From Bacteroides propionicigenes (GTDB lineage Bacteria > Bacteroidota > Bacteroidia > Bacteroidales > Bacteroidaceae), in the NCBI RefSeq assembly GCF_018390535.1, contig NZ_JAHBBW010000001.1:1-64000 (forward strand): 64,000 nt of DNA, in the 5' to 3' direction. Positions within the stretch are counted from its first letter, which is position 1. The number at the start of each line of letters is the position of its first letter. Position numbers and translations under genes: made by a program. This document shows positions 37,287 to 45,671 of the stretch, in pieces. The notes beneath the pieces were generated by a model that was not told the DNA's origin, searched no databases, and saw only the letters and a list, made by a program, of their open reading frames with translations.

Positions 37287-37578
37287 TTATTCCGTCCAGC
37301 TTTCAAAGTAGTGCTTTTGCAGTAGTTTATCAATATCACTTTGTCGATAGATGATTTTTCCTTTTATTCGGATAAATGGTATTAATCCTGTATCTCGCCA
37401 TTCTTGCAGAGTTCGCAAACTGACATTGAGCTTTTTAGAAACTTCATGATTGGAGAGAAAACGCTCTCCGTTCAGGTGGGGCTTGTAATGCTTCACTTGA
37501 TTCAATACCGTTCAGTATTGAATCAAGTGAAGAAATAAATTCTTTGACTTGTGGTGTATCTTTACTTATTAATTCCAT
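37287..37578 (-). pseudogene. Frameshifted excisionase-type HTH gene
   Basis: The first part reads MELISKDTPQVKEFISSLDS; the HTH part (FLSNHEVSKKLNVSLRTLQEWRD, then GKIIYRQSDIDKLL) is in another frame. The total of 292 nt is one more than a multiple of three. The switch point coincides with a perfect 18-bp inverted repeat (37491-37532). Either a mutation has killed the gene or the hairpin-bearing region is a frameshifting site; the first is more likely. Confidence 0.7.
37491..37532. repeat. Perfect 18-bp inverted repeat inside the HTH pseudogene
   Basis: CTTCACTTGATTCAATAC (37491-37508), six-base loop, and its exact complement at 37515-37532. Such perfect symmetry within coding sequence suggests hairpin-templated copying at the lesion. 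Confidence 0.85.
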
Positions 37579-37654
37579 GATCGAAAGATTGTTTTATTGA
37601 AATATTGATTTCAAGATTGCTTGATAGCTAATCAGTTGAATGATTAGCTGATTA

Positions 37655-37948
37655 TTAGTTTCGCAGATAGTCACCCAGTGATGAAAGGCTAAGCACGTCT
37701 TTTGCTGGATCATAATCTATGTAAATCCGTTTAGGAACAGGAGCTATAAAATACAGACTGTCTTCTTTCTGTATTTCATAAGTAGCGGGTGAAGCCTGTT
37801 TGGTGGTTTCCGATACATATATAATAGAGAGAAGATAATCGTTGTCATTCCGGTAGATGATTACTGTAGGATTCAGATTAATGCTTTCCCATGTGCCAAC
37901 AATGGAGAACAGGTTGAAAGACGGATAATCTTCTTTAGTTCTTTTCAT
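37655..37948 (-). CDS. DUF3876-like protein
   Basis: 97 residues from MKRTKEDYPSFN, with the SIVGTWESINLNPTVIIYRN strand pattern and the ending DVLSLSSLGDYLRN. Resembles the DUF3876 family found next to excisionase-type genes in Bacteroides elements. It overlaps the upstream HTH gene by 14 nt. Function unknown. Confidence 0.6.
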   Translation of the reverse strand: MKRTKEDYPSFNLFSIVGTWESINLNPTVIIYRNDNDYLLSIIYVSETTKQASPATYEIQKEDSLYFIAPVPKRIYIDYDPAKDVLSLSSLGDYLRN

Positions 37949-38249
37949 AAGGCGTGATTTGTTTGGGTGATTGATTTTGTGTTTCACTATCCACAATAAT
38001 TCTTTCAACATCAGAAGACTTATAATAAATTTTGCTCCCTATTTGAGAATAAGCCAGTCGCCCACTACTTCGGTAATATTGCAGCGTTCGCTTACTAAAG
38101 CCTAACAACAGGCATACTTCCTGACTATCTAGCCAGTTTTCTACTTTTTGGGTATGAGTGCTGCATAAACTTTCTATCCGTTTGGCAAACTCTGTGAACC
38201 GCTCGCAGACATACGAGAATGTTCTTTTTTCGATGGTTACTACTTCCAT
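37935..38249 (-). CDS. Helix-turn-helix protein
   Basis: 104 residues: MEVVTIEKRTFSYVCERF start, HTH in SQEVCLLLGFSKRTLQYYRSSG and a GSKIYYKSSDVERI wing. Same family as 9093, 36730 and 41503. First gene of the leftward unit 38249-37287. Confidence 0.72.
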   Translation of the reverse strand: MEVVTIEKRTFSYVCERFTEFAKRIESLCSTHTQKVENWLDSQEVCLLLGFSKRTLQYYRSSGRLAYSQIGSKIYYKSSDVERIIVDSETQNQSPKQITPYEKN

Positions 38250-38430
38250 ACTTTTAATTTTAAATGGTTTATAAAACGTGTTGATTCTATTTCACCAGCA
38301 AATGAAAGAAGAATCAAGAGCCGTTTTCTAAACTGTCCGAAAGTGGTATGAAGTGGTTATAACTGGCTGGATAAATGAAGATAGAAATTATACACTGTGA
38401 ACATACAAGATGTTAAAATCGCAGATTTTA

Positions 38431-38461
38431 TACTTACTACTAAGTAAATTGCATATATTTG
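38431..38461 (+). promoter_or_regulatory. Operator and promoter of the first TetR gene
   Basis: TACTTACTACTAAGTA (38431-38446), a palindrome-like site, lies just upstream of TATATTTG (38454-38461). The -7 element ends 4 nt before the ATG, so the transcript is probably leaderless. A 15/16 identical site lies at 39033-39048. Confidence 0.6.
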
Positions 38462-38465
38462 CGTT

Positions 38466-39011
38466 ATGAATGATACAAGAAGTGAAATAATACGGTTAGG
38501 AAGTGAATTAATTCGCTCTATTGGCTACAATTCTTTTAGCTATGCAGACATATCTAAAGCATTGAATATAAAGAATGCAGCTATTCATTATTATTTCCCT
38601 TCAAAGTCGGATCTGGGAGTAGAAATAATAAGAGAAAATCTGAATGCTTTTAATGAGCTAACTAGAAAATGGGAAAGTTTGGATTATAAATCGCAGTTTT
38701 CCAATTACATTCATATGCATGATAGTTTTATCAATAATCATTGGGTTTGTATAGTTGGCTCACTTTCACCATCTTATGACACTTTACCTGAAAACATGCA
38801 GAAAGAGTTGCAGGGATTGGTAAACACGATTCTGAAATGGCTTACAGCTTTATTAGATAAAGGTTTAAAAAACAATGCTTTTTCATTTGCGGAAACACCA
38901 AGAACAAAGGCTTTTATGGTTCATTCTGCATTACTATCTTCTTTGCAAATGAATAAAGTATTAAGAAATGATGTGTATAAATCAATACAGGAAGGATTAT
39001 TAAATATCTAA
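38466..39011 (+). CDS. TetR-family regulator
   Basis: 181 residues. N-terminal TetR HTH (SFSYADISKALNIKNAAIHYYFPSKSDL, about residues 23-50). The ligand domain is divergent. The same 16-bp operator-like site occurs in front of this gene and between it and the DinB-like gene, suggesting autoregulation and control of that gene. Confidence 0.85.
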   Translation: MNDTRSEIIRLGSELIRSIGYNSFSYADISKALNIKNAAIHYYFPSKSDLGVEIIRENLNAFNELTRKWESLDYKSQFSNYIHMHDSFINNHWVCIVGSLSPSYDTLPENMQKELQGLVNTILKWLTALLDKGLKNNAFSFAETPRTKAFMVHSALLSSLQMNKVLRNDVYKSIQEGLLNI

Positions 39012-39032
39012 TATTTTTTTGCCCCAAACACT

Positions 39033-39048
39033 TACTTACTAATAAGTA
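39033..39048 (+). promoter_or_regulatory. Second copy of the TetR operator-like site
   Basis: TACTTACTAATAAGTA, differing at one position from 38431-38446, placed 15 bp before the DinB-like start codon. Confidence 0.55.
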
Positions 39049-39063
39049 TATAAATTTATAAAA

Positions 39064-39582
39064 ATGAAAAGAATTGATTTTTTAAGAGAACAGATTATCG
39101 AATCGAGGAATTTTGTAAATCGTTTGATTTCCGAAATACCACAAGATTTGTGATACACAATTCCTCAAAACACAGATTCAAATTTTGCTTGGCAAGTTGG
39201 ACATTTAATGATTAGCCAAAACTTCCATGCTATCACATGTATCACAGGAAGAAATACTAAAATCGCAGAATTGATACCTATTGTTGATTATGTGAAAATC
39301 TTCAATGGTATGGGAACCCTACATAGGTCAGTAGAAAAAAACTTGATACCAGCATATGAGCTAAAAGATCAGTTTGATGCCATTCATGAAATATGCATAG
39401 ATAATTTATCCCAATTAAATGATAATATATTATTTGAGCAATTAGAACCTATTCCGTTTAAGCATCCAGTAGCTAATAATAAATATGAAGCATTATCTTG
39501 GTGTTTCAAACATGAAATGTGGCATAGTGCGGAAATGGAAGAATTAAAGCGTATGCTCGGCTACCCTATCAAATGGCTTTAA
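39064..39582 (+). pseudogene. DinB-like protein gene with in-frame TGA
   Basis: Reads MKRIDFLREQIIESRNFVNR, then a TGA at 39151-39153 (codon 30), then in the same frame YTIPQNTDSNFAWQVGHLMI to the end at 39582. The DinB/YfiT four-helix pattern with metal-binding His residues (VGHLM, SWCFKHEMWHSAEM) is intact after the stop. TGA most likely replaced a Trp TGG. Translation could restart at the internal Met of GHLM. Confidence 0.7.
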
Positions 39583-39635
39583 AGATAGCTGCATCTTAAA
39601 TACAGGAAATGATAATAAAAGAGACAGGCAAGCTA

Positions 39636-39686
39636 TTGTTTATTCTAATAAAGTGATTACATTTGCATACCATACTATATGGTATG
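39636..39686 (+). promoter_or_regulatory. Promoter and operator of the second TetR gene
   Basis: TTG (39636-39638), 19-nt spacer, TACATTTG (39658-39665), and directly after it CATACCATA-cta-TATGGTATG (39666-39686), a perfect palindrome with 9-bp arms over the transcription start. This is a typical TetR autorepression layout. Confidence 0.7.
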
Positions 39687-39694
39687 TTTTAGTT

Positions 39695-40231
39695 ATGAAG
39701 AAAGTAGATAGAAATCAATGGTTCGTAATAGGACTAAACGTTTTAGAAAATGATGGATATTCTAAGATTACAATAGACAACTTATGTGCCTTACTGAAAA
39801 TTACAAAGGGAGCATTCTATCATCATTTTAAGAATATTGATGGGTATGTTGATGCTCTCATGAAGTATTGGTTGGAGGTAAACACATTTGAGTTTATTCG
39901 TGAAGTGAACAAATTGAGCACTCCCAAAGAGCAACAGCAGAAATTAGCTGATATGGCAGCATACGCTTCTATCCGAAACGAAAGTGTAATACGGTCATGG
40001 GGATATTCCAATCCAATTGTGCAAAATTATGTAGCGCAAGCGGACAGTATCAGGTTGGAATATGCAAGCAAACTAAATGAAGCAACCGGATTGGATGCTA
40101 AACAAGCAATGGATTTGGCGATAATACAATACTCCATGCTGATTGGCATGCAGCAAGTTTGTTCGGCTCTACCAGCGGAACAGTTCAAAGAGTTGCAGGA
40201 TATGGTTATCAATAAATTTAAAGAGCAGTAA
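39695..40231 (+). CDS. TetR-family regulator (second)
   Basis: 178 residues from MKKVDRNQWF; a longer frame from 39653 runs through the promoter. HTH: SKITIDNLCALLKITKGAFYHHFKN. It is followed after one base by the DUF2867-like gene, its probable regulatory target along with itself. Confidence 0.85.
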   Translation: MKKVDRNQWFVIGLNVLENDGYSKITIDNLCALLKITKGAFYHHFKNIDGYVDALMKYWLEVNTFEFIREVNKLSTPKEQQQKLADMAAYASIRNESVIRSWGYSNPIVQNYVAQADSIRLEYASKLNEATGLDAKQAMDLAIIQYSMLIGMQQVCSALPAEQFKELQDMVINKFKEQ

Positions 40232-40232
40232 A

Positions 40233-40691
40233 ATGAAAAACAGACCAATAAGTGGCTTGATTGAAAAGTATCTTCCTGCCGATTATGTAGATTCCTATTC
40301 AAGAGATATAGTTTGTAATCAGAAAATAACACCTGAAAAATTTCACAATCTTGCTTTTAACCAACTTCCTAAATGGATAGATTGGTTAATGAATTTACGA
40401 AACGCTATTGTAAAGCCATTGGGATTGGATACAAAAAGTAAATTTACAGATAAGGTGTTTGATAAAAATGAGCATGAAGAGATTTTTGGAATGACTGACA
40501 GCCACTTGGATTTTCATGTTTCAATGTGGTGTGGTGAGTATAAAAATGGCAAACAGGAACTTAGGATTACAACTATTGTCAAATATAACAATAGGCTTGG
40601 ACGAATATATTTTTTCTTTATTAGACCATTTCACAGAATTATCATTTACTTTCTATTGAAACGAATAAAGAATAAATATGAAAGGCAATAA
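40233..40691 (+). CDS. DUF2867-family protein
   Basis: 152 residues starting MKNRPISGLIEKYLPADYVDSY. The segments KWIDWLMNLRNAIVKPLGL and the last FFIRPFHRIIIYFLLKR fit DUF2867, whose function is unknown. One base separates it from the TetR stop, so it is almost certainly co-transcribed and autoregulated through the 39666 palindrome. Confidence 0.7.
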   Translation: MKNRPISGLIEKYLPADYVDSYSRDIVCNQKITPEKFHNLAFNQLPKWIDWLMNLRNAIVKPLGLDTKSKFTDKVFDKNEHEEIFGMTDSHLDFHVSMWCGEYKNGKQELRITTIVKYNNRLGRIYFFFIRPFHRIIIYFLLKRIKNKYERQ

Positions 40692-40721
40692 ACAAGAAAT
40701 ATAACGCGTGTTCGATTACTT

Positions 40722-41357
40722 ATGCCAAAATGGAATCTTTCAGATCAGAATATATATAGTCTTCTCAACTCTTCTTGCACAAAAGAGAACTTTGATGAAG
40801 CCCAATTACTTATGGCATATAGAGAATTTGTAGAATCCGTGATTACCTTTTTGAATAATGAATCAGATTACAAAACTTTAATTAGAGAACTAAATCTTAC
40901 CTACATAGAATTTGAAGCATTAAAAAATAGTTTAGAAATCAGAAGAGATTTCTGTTACGAAGCAAAAAGTATAACATGTAATAAGATACTTTCATTTATT
41001 AATAAAGAACTAGATCTACTTCATCATCAAATGGGATTTCCCAAATTCTTTATTAACATTGAAGCTGGATGAAAATCTACCTTATACCTAAATAAAGATA
41101 TTGCAAAGTACATCGACATAATGGAAATCGTATGTGGACTTTATTATCTAAAATGTATTACAACGGTTGATGGGAAGGAAATACATTTTAGTGATTTAGC
41201 CAATGCTTTTGAAAAGCTGTTTAACATAAAATTCAGTGATATTTATAAAAAAGAAGAGGAAGTAATCAAACGCAAGCCAGATAAACGGACAGCCTTTTTG
41301 GATAAACTGAGAGCTGCAATCATTGAAAAGTGTAAGGAAGAGGGATATTTTCCATAG
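40722..41357 (+). pseudogene. RteC-like gene interrupted by in-frame TGA
   Basis: Two frames, 40722-41072 and the part continuing to 41357, are in the same phase with only a TGA at 41070-41072 between them. The first has helical segments as in RteC's N-terminal part; the second ends HFSDLANAFEKLFNIKFSD and KPDKRTAFLDKL, which matches the C-terminal end of RteC (IANAFEEIFNV, RTKFLD). RteC of CTnDOT activates the excision operon. The stop falls where the family often has a Trp. Confidence 0.6.
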
Positions 41358-41502
41358 GAATTCAATACAGATATTCAGGGTATTAAGTATTATTTATCGG
41401 GGAATAGGTGAACTATTCCCCGAATTTATTTGCATCCATTTTCAGAACTTTGCTTCATCAATCGATTGAAAATCATGAATGTTCAACTTAAAATGAAGCA
41501 AA

Positions 41503-41835
41503 ATGTATATAGACAACGAAAACTTCGAGAAATGGATGGAAAAGCTATCTAAGAAACTCACTGAAATAGGGCAAGACTTAAAATCCCTAATCAATACCGA
41601 TAAAGTATTAGATGATAATGAAAAGATACTCGATAATCAGGATTTAGCCTTTCTTCTGAAAGTATCTTTCCGAACTCTTCAACGCTATAGGGTAAGCGGG
41701 CTACTACCTTTCTTTACCATCGGAAAGAAAACTTATTATCGTGCTGGTGATATCCGGTCTTTCGTTCGTGAACGTGCTGATTTCCAAGCCTACAAACAGT
41801 TTGAAAAAGCCAATCAATTAGAGAATCAACCTTGA
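41503..41835 (+). CDS. Helix-turn-helix protein next to the mobilization genes
   Basis: 110 residues with an HTH at NQDLAFLLKVSFRTLQRYRVSG and a GKKTYYRAGDIRSFV wing, same family as the other GI-2 HTH proteins but on the plus strand. It may control the btgA-btgB unit downstream. Confidence 0.7.
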   Translation: MYIDNENFEKWMEKLSKKLTEIGQDLKSLINTDKVLDDNEKILDNQDLAFLLKVSFRTLQRYRVSGLLPFFTIGKKTYYRAGDIRSFVRERADFQAYKQFEKANQLENQP

Positions 41836-41896
41836 AAGCAAAAGGTAGCAAATTTAGGAATGAAGTATTGCTGTTCCTTTCTTGTGCTATCACCCC

Positions 41897-42075
41897 AATT
41901 TAGCAGAAACAGCTACGCCTTCCGGTTTCGCACGTTTCGCTAAATTGAGCAAGAGGGAACTGGACAAGTCCTGTTCTTCCCTCTTGCTCTGCGAGGCAAA
42001 GCCTTCGGCTTTAGCGTGTTACAAGAACACGCTGTAATGACACCTGTAATAAGCGTTTTCTTTGCAACGCTTATT
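41897..42075. other. Candidate oriT of GI-2: five consecutive hairpins
   Basis: In order: AATTTAGC/GCTAAATT (41897-41946), GAGCAAGAGGGAA/TTCCCTCTTGCTC (41947-41989), AAAGCC/GGCTTT (41998-42012), AGCGTGTT/AACACGCT (42013-42033), AATAAGCGTT/AACGCTTATT (42048-42075). All arms are perfect. The array ends 45 bp before the BtgA-like gene, the usual place for oriT. Which hairpin carries nic cannot be told. Confidence 0.6.
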
Positions 42076-42119
42076 ATCAAGTATTTATCTATTCATATTT
42101 CTATAAAAAAGTAATTATC

Positions 42120-42704
42120 ATGCCCAATAGCAGTCGAAAAACGATATTCACTACCATTTCCATAGACAAGGAAACGGCAGCTTTAGTAGAGAAGATATGC
42201 AAACGCTATTCACTGAAAAAGAGCGAAGTTGCAAAGTTGGCGTTTGGGGATATAGATAAGGCACATATCAACCCATCCGAAGCACCTGAATCTGTAAAAT
42301 CGGAACTGGCGAAAATAAATAAGAGACAGGATGATATTATCCGCTTCACCCGTCACTATGAGGAAGAACAGCTAAATCCTATGATACGGGCAACAAATTC
42401 TATTGCTTTGCGTTTTGATGCTATCGGCAAAACTTTGGAAACTCTTATTCTATCTCAACTGGAAGCCAGTCAGGAGAGACAAACAGCCGTGCTTAAAAAG
42501 CTAAGTGAACAGTTCTGTAATCATGCCGATGTGATAAACAATCAATCCAAACAGATTAACACACTCTATCAGATACACCAACGGGATTATAAAAAACTAC
42601 TTCACCTGATACAACTCTATTCGGAACTCTCCGCCTGCGGTGTGATGGATAGCAAAAGGAAAGAGAGCCTAAAGGCAGAAATCATCAATCTGATAAAAAC
42701 GTAA
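42120..42704 (+). CDS. BtgA/BfmA-type mobilization accessory protein
   Basis: 194 residues. The N-terminal part (TTISIDKETAALVEKICKRY then LKKSEVAKLAFGDI) looks like a ribbon-helix-helix-type DNA-binding segment; the rest is coiled-coil helix. Pairs with the relaxase 4 bp downstream as in the Bacteroides BtgA-BtgB system. Confidence 0.8.
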   Translation: MPNSSRKTIFTTISIDKETAALVEKICKRYSLKKSEVAKLAFGDIDKAHINPSEAPESVKSELAKINKRQDDIIRFTRHYEEEQLNPMIRATNSIALRFDAIGKTLETLILSQLEASQERQTAVLKKLSEQFCNHADVINNQSKQINTLYQIHQRDYKKLLHLIQLYSELSACGVMDSKRKESLKAEIINLIKT

Positions 42705-42708
42705 GATT

Positions 42709-43629
42709 ATGCACATAGATTTTGCCCCACCATCAAACGGAACATATAATAATGCTGGCAGTAGCCGTCAGTTAGCCAATTATTTAGAACATGAAGATTT
42801 AAAGCGAATAGAAAAAGGTATTTATACCGAAGTTTTTTTCAATCTGGCAGATGATAACATTTATAAATCAAAGGTCATAAAAGATATAGATACCAATATC
42901 GGGCAACTTCTTAAAACAGACGCTAAGTTTTACGGTATTCATGTCAGCCCATCGGAAAAGGAACTTAGAGCAATGGGTAACACGGAACAGGAACAAGCTA
43001 AAGCAATGAAACGCTACATTCGTGAAGTGTTTATTCCTGAATATGCCAAAAACTTCAATAAAGAACTATCTGCTTCGGATATAAAGTTTTACGGTAAGAT
43101 CCATTTTGACCGCAACCGTTCCGACAACGAACTGAACATGCACTGCCATTTGATTATGAGTCGTAAAGACCAATCGAACAAAGTCAAGATAAGCCCGCTA
43201 ACCAATCACAAAAACACCAAAAACGGAGTAATAAAAGGTGGCTTCGACCGTGTGAATCTCTTTCAACAAGCAGAACAGGGCTTTGATAAGTTGTTTGGCT
43301 ACGACCGCCAACAATCCGAATCGTTTGATTACCACAACATGATGAAGAACGGTTCTATTTCCGAACAGCTTGAATTACAAAATCAATTTTTTACTAGCGA
43401 AAAGAAAAAAGACATAATACAAGCCAGTGAAAAAGAAAGCATGATTTCTTGCAATCTTGATAGCAAACAGAATGAGAAACATGCTTTCAGTCAGGGAGAT
43501 AATAAAAGTGGAGATTCTCTGTTATCTATCTTCTCATTGGGAGATGGCAATAATTACAATACAACATCGGCAGAGGAATTACAGGCACAGAAACGCAAGA
43601 AGAAAAAGAAGAAAGGGATAAGACGATAA
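42709..43629 (+). CDS. BtgB-type relaxase
   Basis: 306 residues. The relaxase core is visible: a conserved start (MHIDFAPPSNGTYNNAGSSR), and the HUH-like metal motif NMHCHLIMSRKD. It should nick oriT and lead the strand into a conjugation channel supplied by another element. The C-terminus is a Lys-rich tail (QKRKKKKKKG). No coupling protein is encoded here, so transfer needs a helper. Confidence 0.82.
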   Translation: MHIDFAPPSNGTYNNAGSSRQLANYLEHEDLKRIEKGIYTEVFFNLADDNIYKSKVIKDIDTNIGQLLKTDAKFYGIHVSPSEKELRAMGNTEQEQAKAMKRYIREVFIPEYAKNFNKELSASDIKFYGKIHFDRNRSDNELNMHCHLIMSRKDQSNKVKISPLTNHKNTKNGVIKGGFDRVNLFQQAEQGFDKLFGYDRQQSESFDYHNMMKNGSISEQLELQNQFFTSEKKKDIIQASEKESMISCNLDSKQNEKHAFSQGDNKSGDSLLSIFSLGDGNNYNTTSAEELQAQKRKKKKKKGIRR

Positions 43630-43785
43630 TTGGATATGAACAACTAAGAGTCGAAATAGACCGTTACTTAACTTGCTCTTTCCATAAGAAAGATAATTAA
43701 TAGATAGAAAAGGGGGGATATGCTGTGAATTAGTGTGATAGAAAAGGTTTTCAAGAGCTTTTCTGGTTGTTTTCCAAATATTTAC

Positions 43786-43793
43786 TAATTTTG
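43786..43793 (+). promoter_or_regulatory. -7 element of the three-gene cassette
   Basis: TAATTTTG, 100 nt before the first gene of the PLD/DUF4238/nuclease operon. The -33 is unclear. The 43630-43892 gap holds only this. Confidence 0.4.
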
Positions 43794-43892
43794 CCAGTGA
43801 TAAGAAGGGGTATTATTTGGCTGTAGTTTTTCACTTTAAATCAACTATAACCCAATATGAAGATAATAACAATATAATAAGATATAATTAAG

Positions 43893-44666
43893 ATGAAGAT
43901 TTCGCCATATGCAATTGAAAACATAGCTCCATATATTGTTGGTGCTAAGACAGGAAGAGAAATAATAAAATTTTTTAGTAACTATGGAATACGAGATATT
44001 TATGATGATAAAGGGTTACCTGATATCGGCAAACCAAATGGTCAAAGACCATCTAAAACAGAATATGTAAAGAAACGATTGTCTGAATTAAACAATAGTC
44101 ACCATCTTAGAGAACTACTAAATGATTTTATTAAAGATAATTCTGTAGAAGTTTCTAATTTGCAAGATATATTAAATCCTGAGGGATATAGTTTTGAAAA
44201 AATAAACGAAGAGTACAAAATTCAAGGAGGGGTAATTATTAAAGCAGAACCAGTTGTTAATGAAGCCCACTTTCAGGATATTCAAAATAGAATCCTTAAA
44301 GCTTTAGACGACGCAAAAGTATCAATAATTTTAGTGATGGCATGGTTTACAAACGAAACTCTATTTCAGAAATTGGTTGAAAAGTCCAAGCAAGGTGTTG
44401 AGATTAAACTTGCTATTATGGATGATGGAATAAATCGTAAACATGGAGTTGACATTTCTCAACTCCCCCATGTTAAAATAGAGAAAGCGCAAAGAGGAGG
44501 ACTTATGCACAACAAATTTTGCGTTATTGACAATCAAGTAGTCATAACAGGATCTTACAATTGGTCTGATAATGCAGAATTTAAAAACGATGAAAATGTA
44601 ACTGTAGAGCATGACCCAAAACAAGCCACGAAGTATTCAGTTGAATATAAAAGATTAACAACATAA
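43893..44666 (+). CDS. Phospholipase D-like nuclease with a defence-type N-terminal domain
   Basis: 257 residues. C-terminal PLD domain (about 125-245) with one HKD motif, His206-Asn-Lys208 to Asp213, then GSYNWSDNAEF, as in the Nuc-type nucleases that work as dimers. N-terminal 70 residues (IVGAKTGREIIKFFSNYGI, then SKTEYVKKRLSELN) resemble small N-terminal modules seen in abortive-infection proteins; this is a resemblance only. No signal peptide, so cytosolic. First gene of a tight operon (11 bp to the next). Confidence 0.7.
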   Translation: MKISPYAIENIAPYIVGAKTGREIIKFFSNYGIRDIYDDKGLPDIGKPNGQRPSKTEYVKKRLSELNNSHHLRELLNDFIKDNSVEVSNLQDILNPEGYSFEKINEEYKIQGGVIIKAEPVVNEAHFQDIQNRILKALDDAKVSIILVMAWFTNETLFQKLVEKSKQGVEIKLAIMDDGINRKHGVDISQLPHVKIEKAQRGGLMHNKFCVIDNQVVITGSYNWSDNAEFKNDENVTVEHDPKQATKYSVEYKRLTT

Positions 44667-44677
44667 AAAAACTTTTA

Positions 44678-45658
44678 ATGAAGCAACATTATATTCCTAG
44701 ATGCTATCTAAAGAGATTCTCTGATAATGATAAGAGTATCTTTACATACGACAAACAGCAATCAAAGGCATATCCTGCCAGTATGATGTCTGTATGTTGT
44801 GAGGATGACATGTATTCTATTTCAGACTCATATATCGAAAAAAACAACGAGGAAACTGGTAGCCACCTCAATAGATTATCACTAGAGCATAGTCACTTTG
44901 CCAATTCAGTGGAACCGATGTTCTCTCAACTATTACAATCCATAGATGTCATAAAGGATGAATGGATTTCGCAGAGGGAACAATACCGTTTACAATTTAA
45001 GGAGAAAAGAGAACTGGCATTACATCTTGTTACTCAATTTTTTCGCCATCCTCAGTTGAAAGATTCAACAGTTGATGACTATCTCAGGATGGAGAAGGCT
45101 GGAATAGATATGGTTAAATGGATTTTAGCCAAAGAAAAAGATGATGAATCCATTAATGATCTAAAAATAGATGTGCAATGTGAAGCACCTGTCCTTCATG
45201 CTCAATTGACATATCTAAATAATGAGACGCTTATGGATTTCGCTGACGCAATAGCAAGTAACATATGGATGTTCCTAGTGAGCAAAAATAGTGATTTCTA
45301 CACAAGCGATTTCCCTATTGTTGTTGAACCTCATGTAAAGAATGCACGCCCTATGTATATGGGGCTTGCACAATATGGAGGAGAGTTGACATATCCTTTA
45401 TCACCAAGTTTAATGCTGGTAGTTTTTGATAAGGTATATTTTAAGGAAAAAGAAGAATATGACTGTACATTCTCAATTGCAGATGACAAAGAAATCAGGC
45501 GCCAGAACATGTTAAGATACTTCTATGCCAAACGACATGTTTTCAGTAGTAAGAAAGATTTTAGTCTTATTGACATAATATACAAAGTAGGTGGTCATCA
45601 TATTTTCATGAATTCTAATTTCAAATCTGAGATTGTAAGTGGTTTGGGGAAGTATTAA
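44678..45658 (+). CDS. DUF4238-family protein
   Basis: 326 residues with the DUF4238 start pattern HYIPRCYLKRFSD, the FFRHPQLKD helix and the NSDFYTSDFPIVVEP segment. Function of DUF4238 is unknown; members frequently occur in variable genomic islands. It lies between two predicted nucleases in the same operon, 13 bp before the next gene, so it may be a sensor or scaffold. Confidence 0.75.
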   Translation: MKQHYIPRCYLKRFSDNDKSIFTYDKQQSKAYPASMMSVCCEDDMYSISDSYIEKNNEETGSHLNRLSLEHSHFANSVEPMFSQLLQSIDVIKDEWISQREQYRLQFKEKRELALHLVTQFFRHPQLKDSTVDDYLRMEKAGIDMVKWILAKEKDDESINDLKIDVQCEAPVLHAQLTYLNNETLMDFADAIASNIWMFLVSKNSDFYTSDFPIVVEPHVKNARPMYMGLAQYGGELTYPLSPSLMLVVFDKVYFKEKEEYDCTFSIADDKEIRRQNMLRYFYAKRHVFSSKKDFSLIDIIYKVGGHHIFMNSNFKSEIVSGLGKY

Positions 45659-45671
45659 TATTTTATAGCAA

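Noticed and set aside
39151..41072. UGA reassigned to Trp in this genome
   Set aside because: UGA serves as a normal stop elsewhere in the window (for example the Vat-like gene, ending at 14571); two isolated cases fit pseudogenes.
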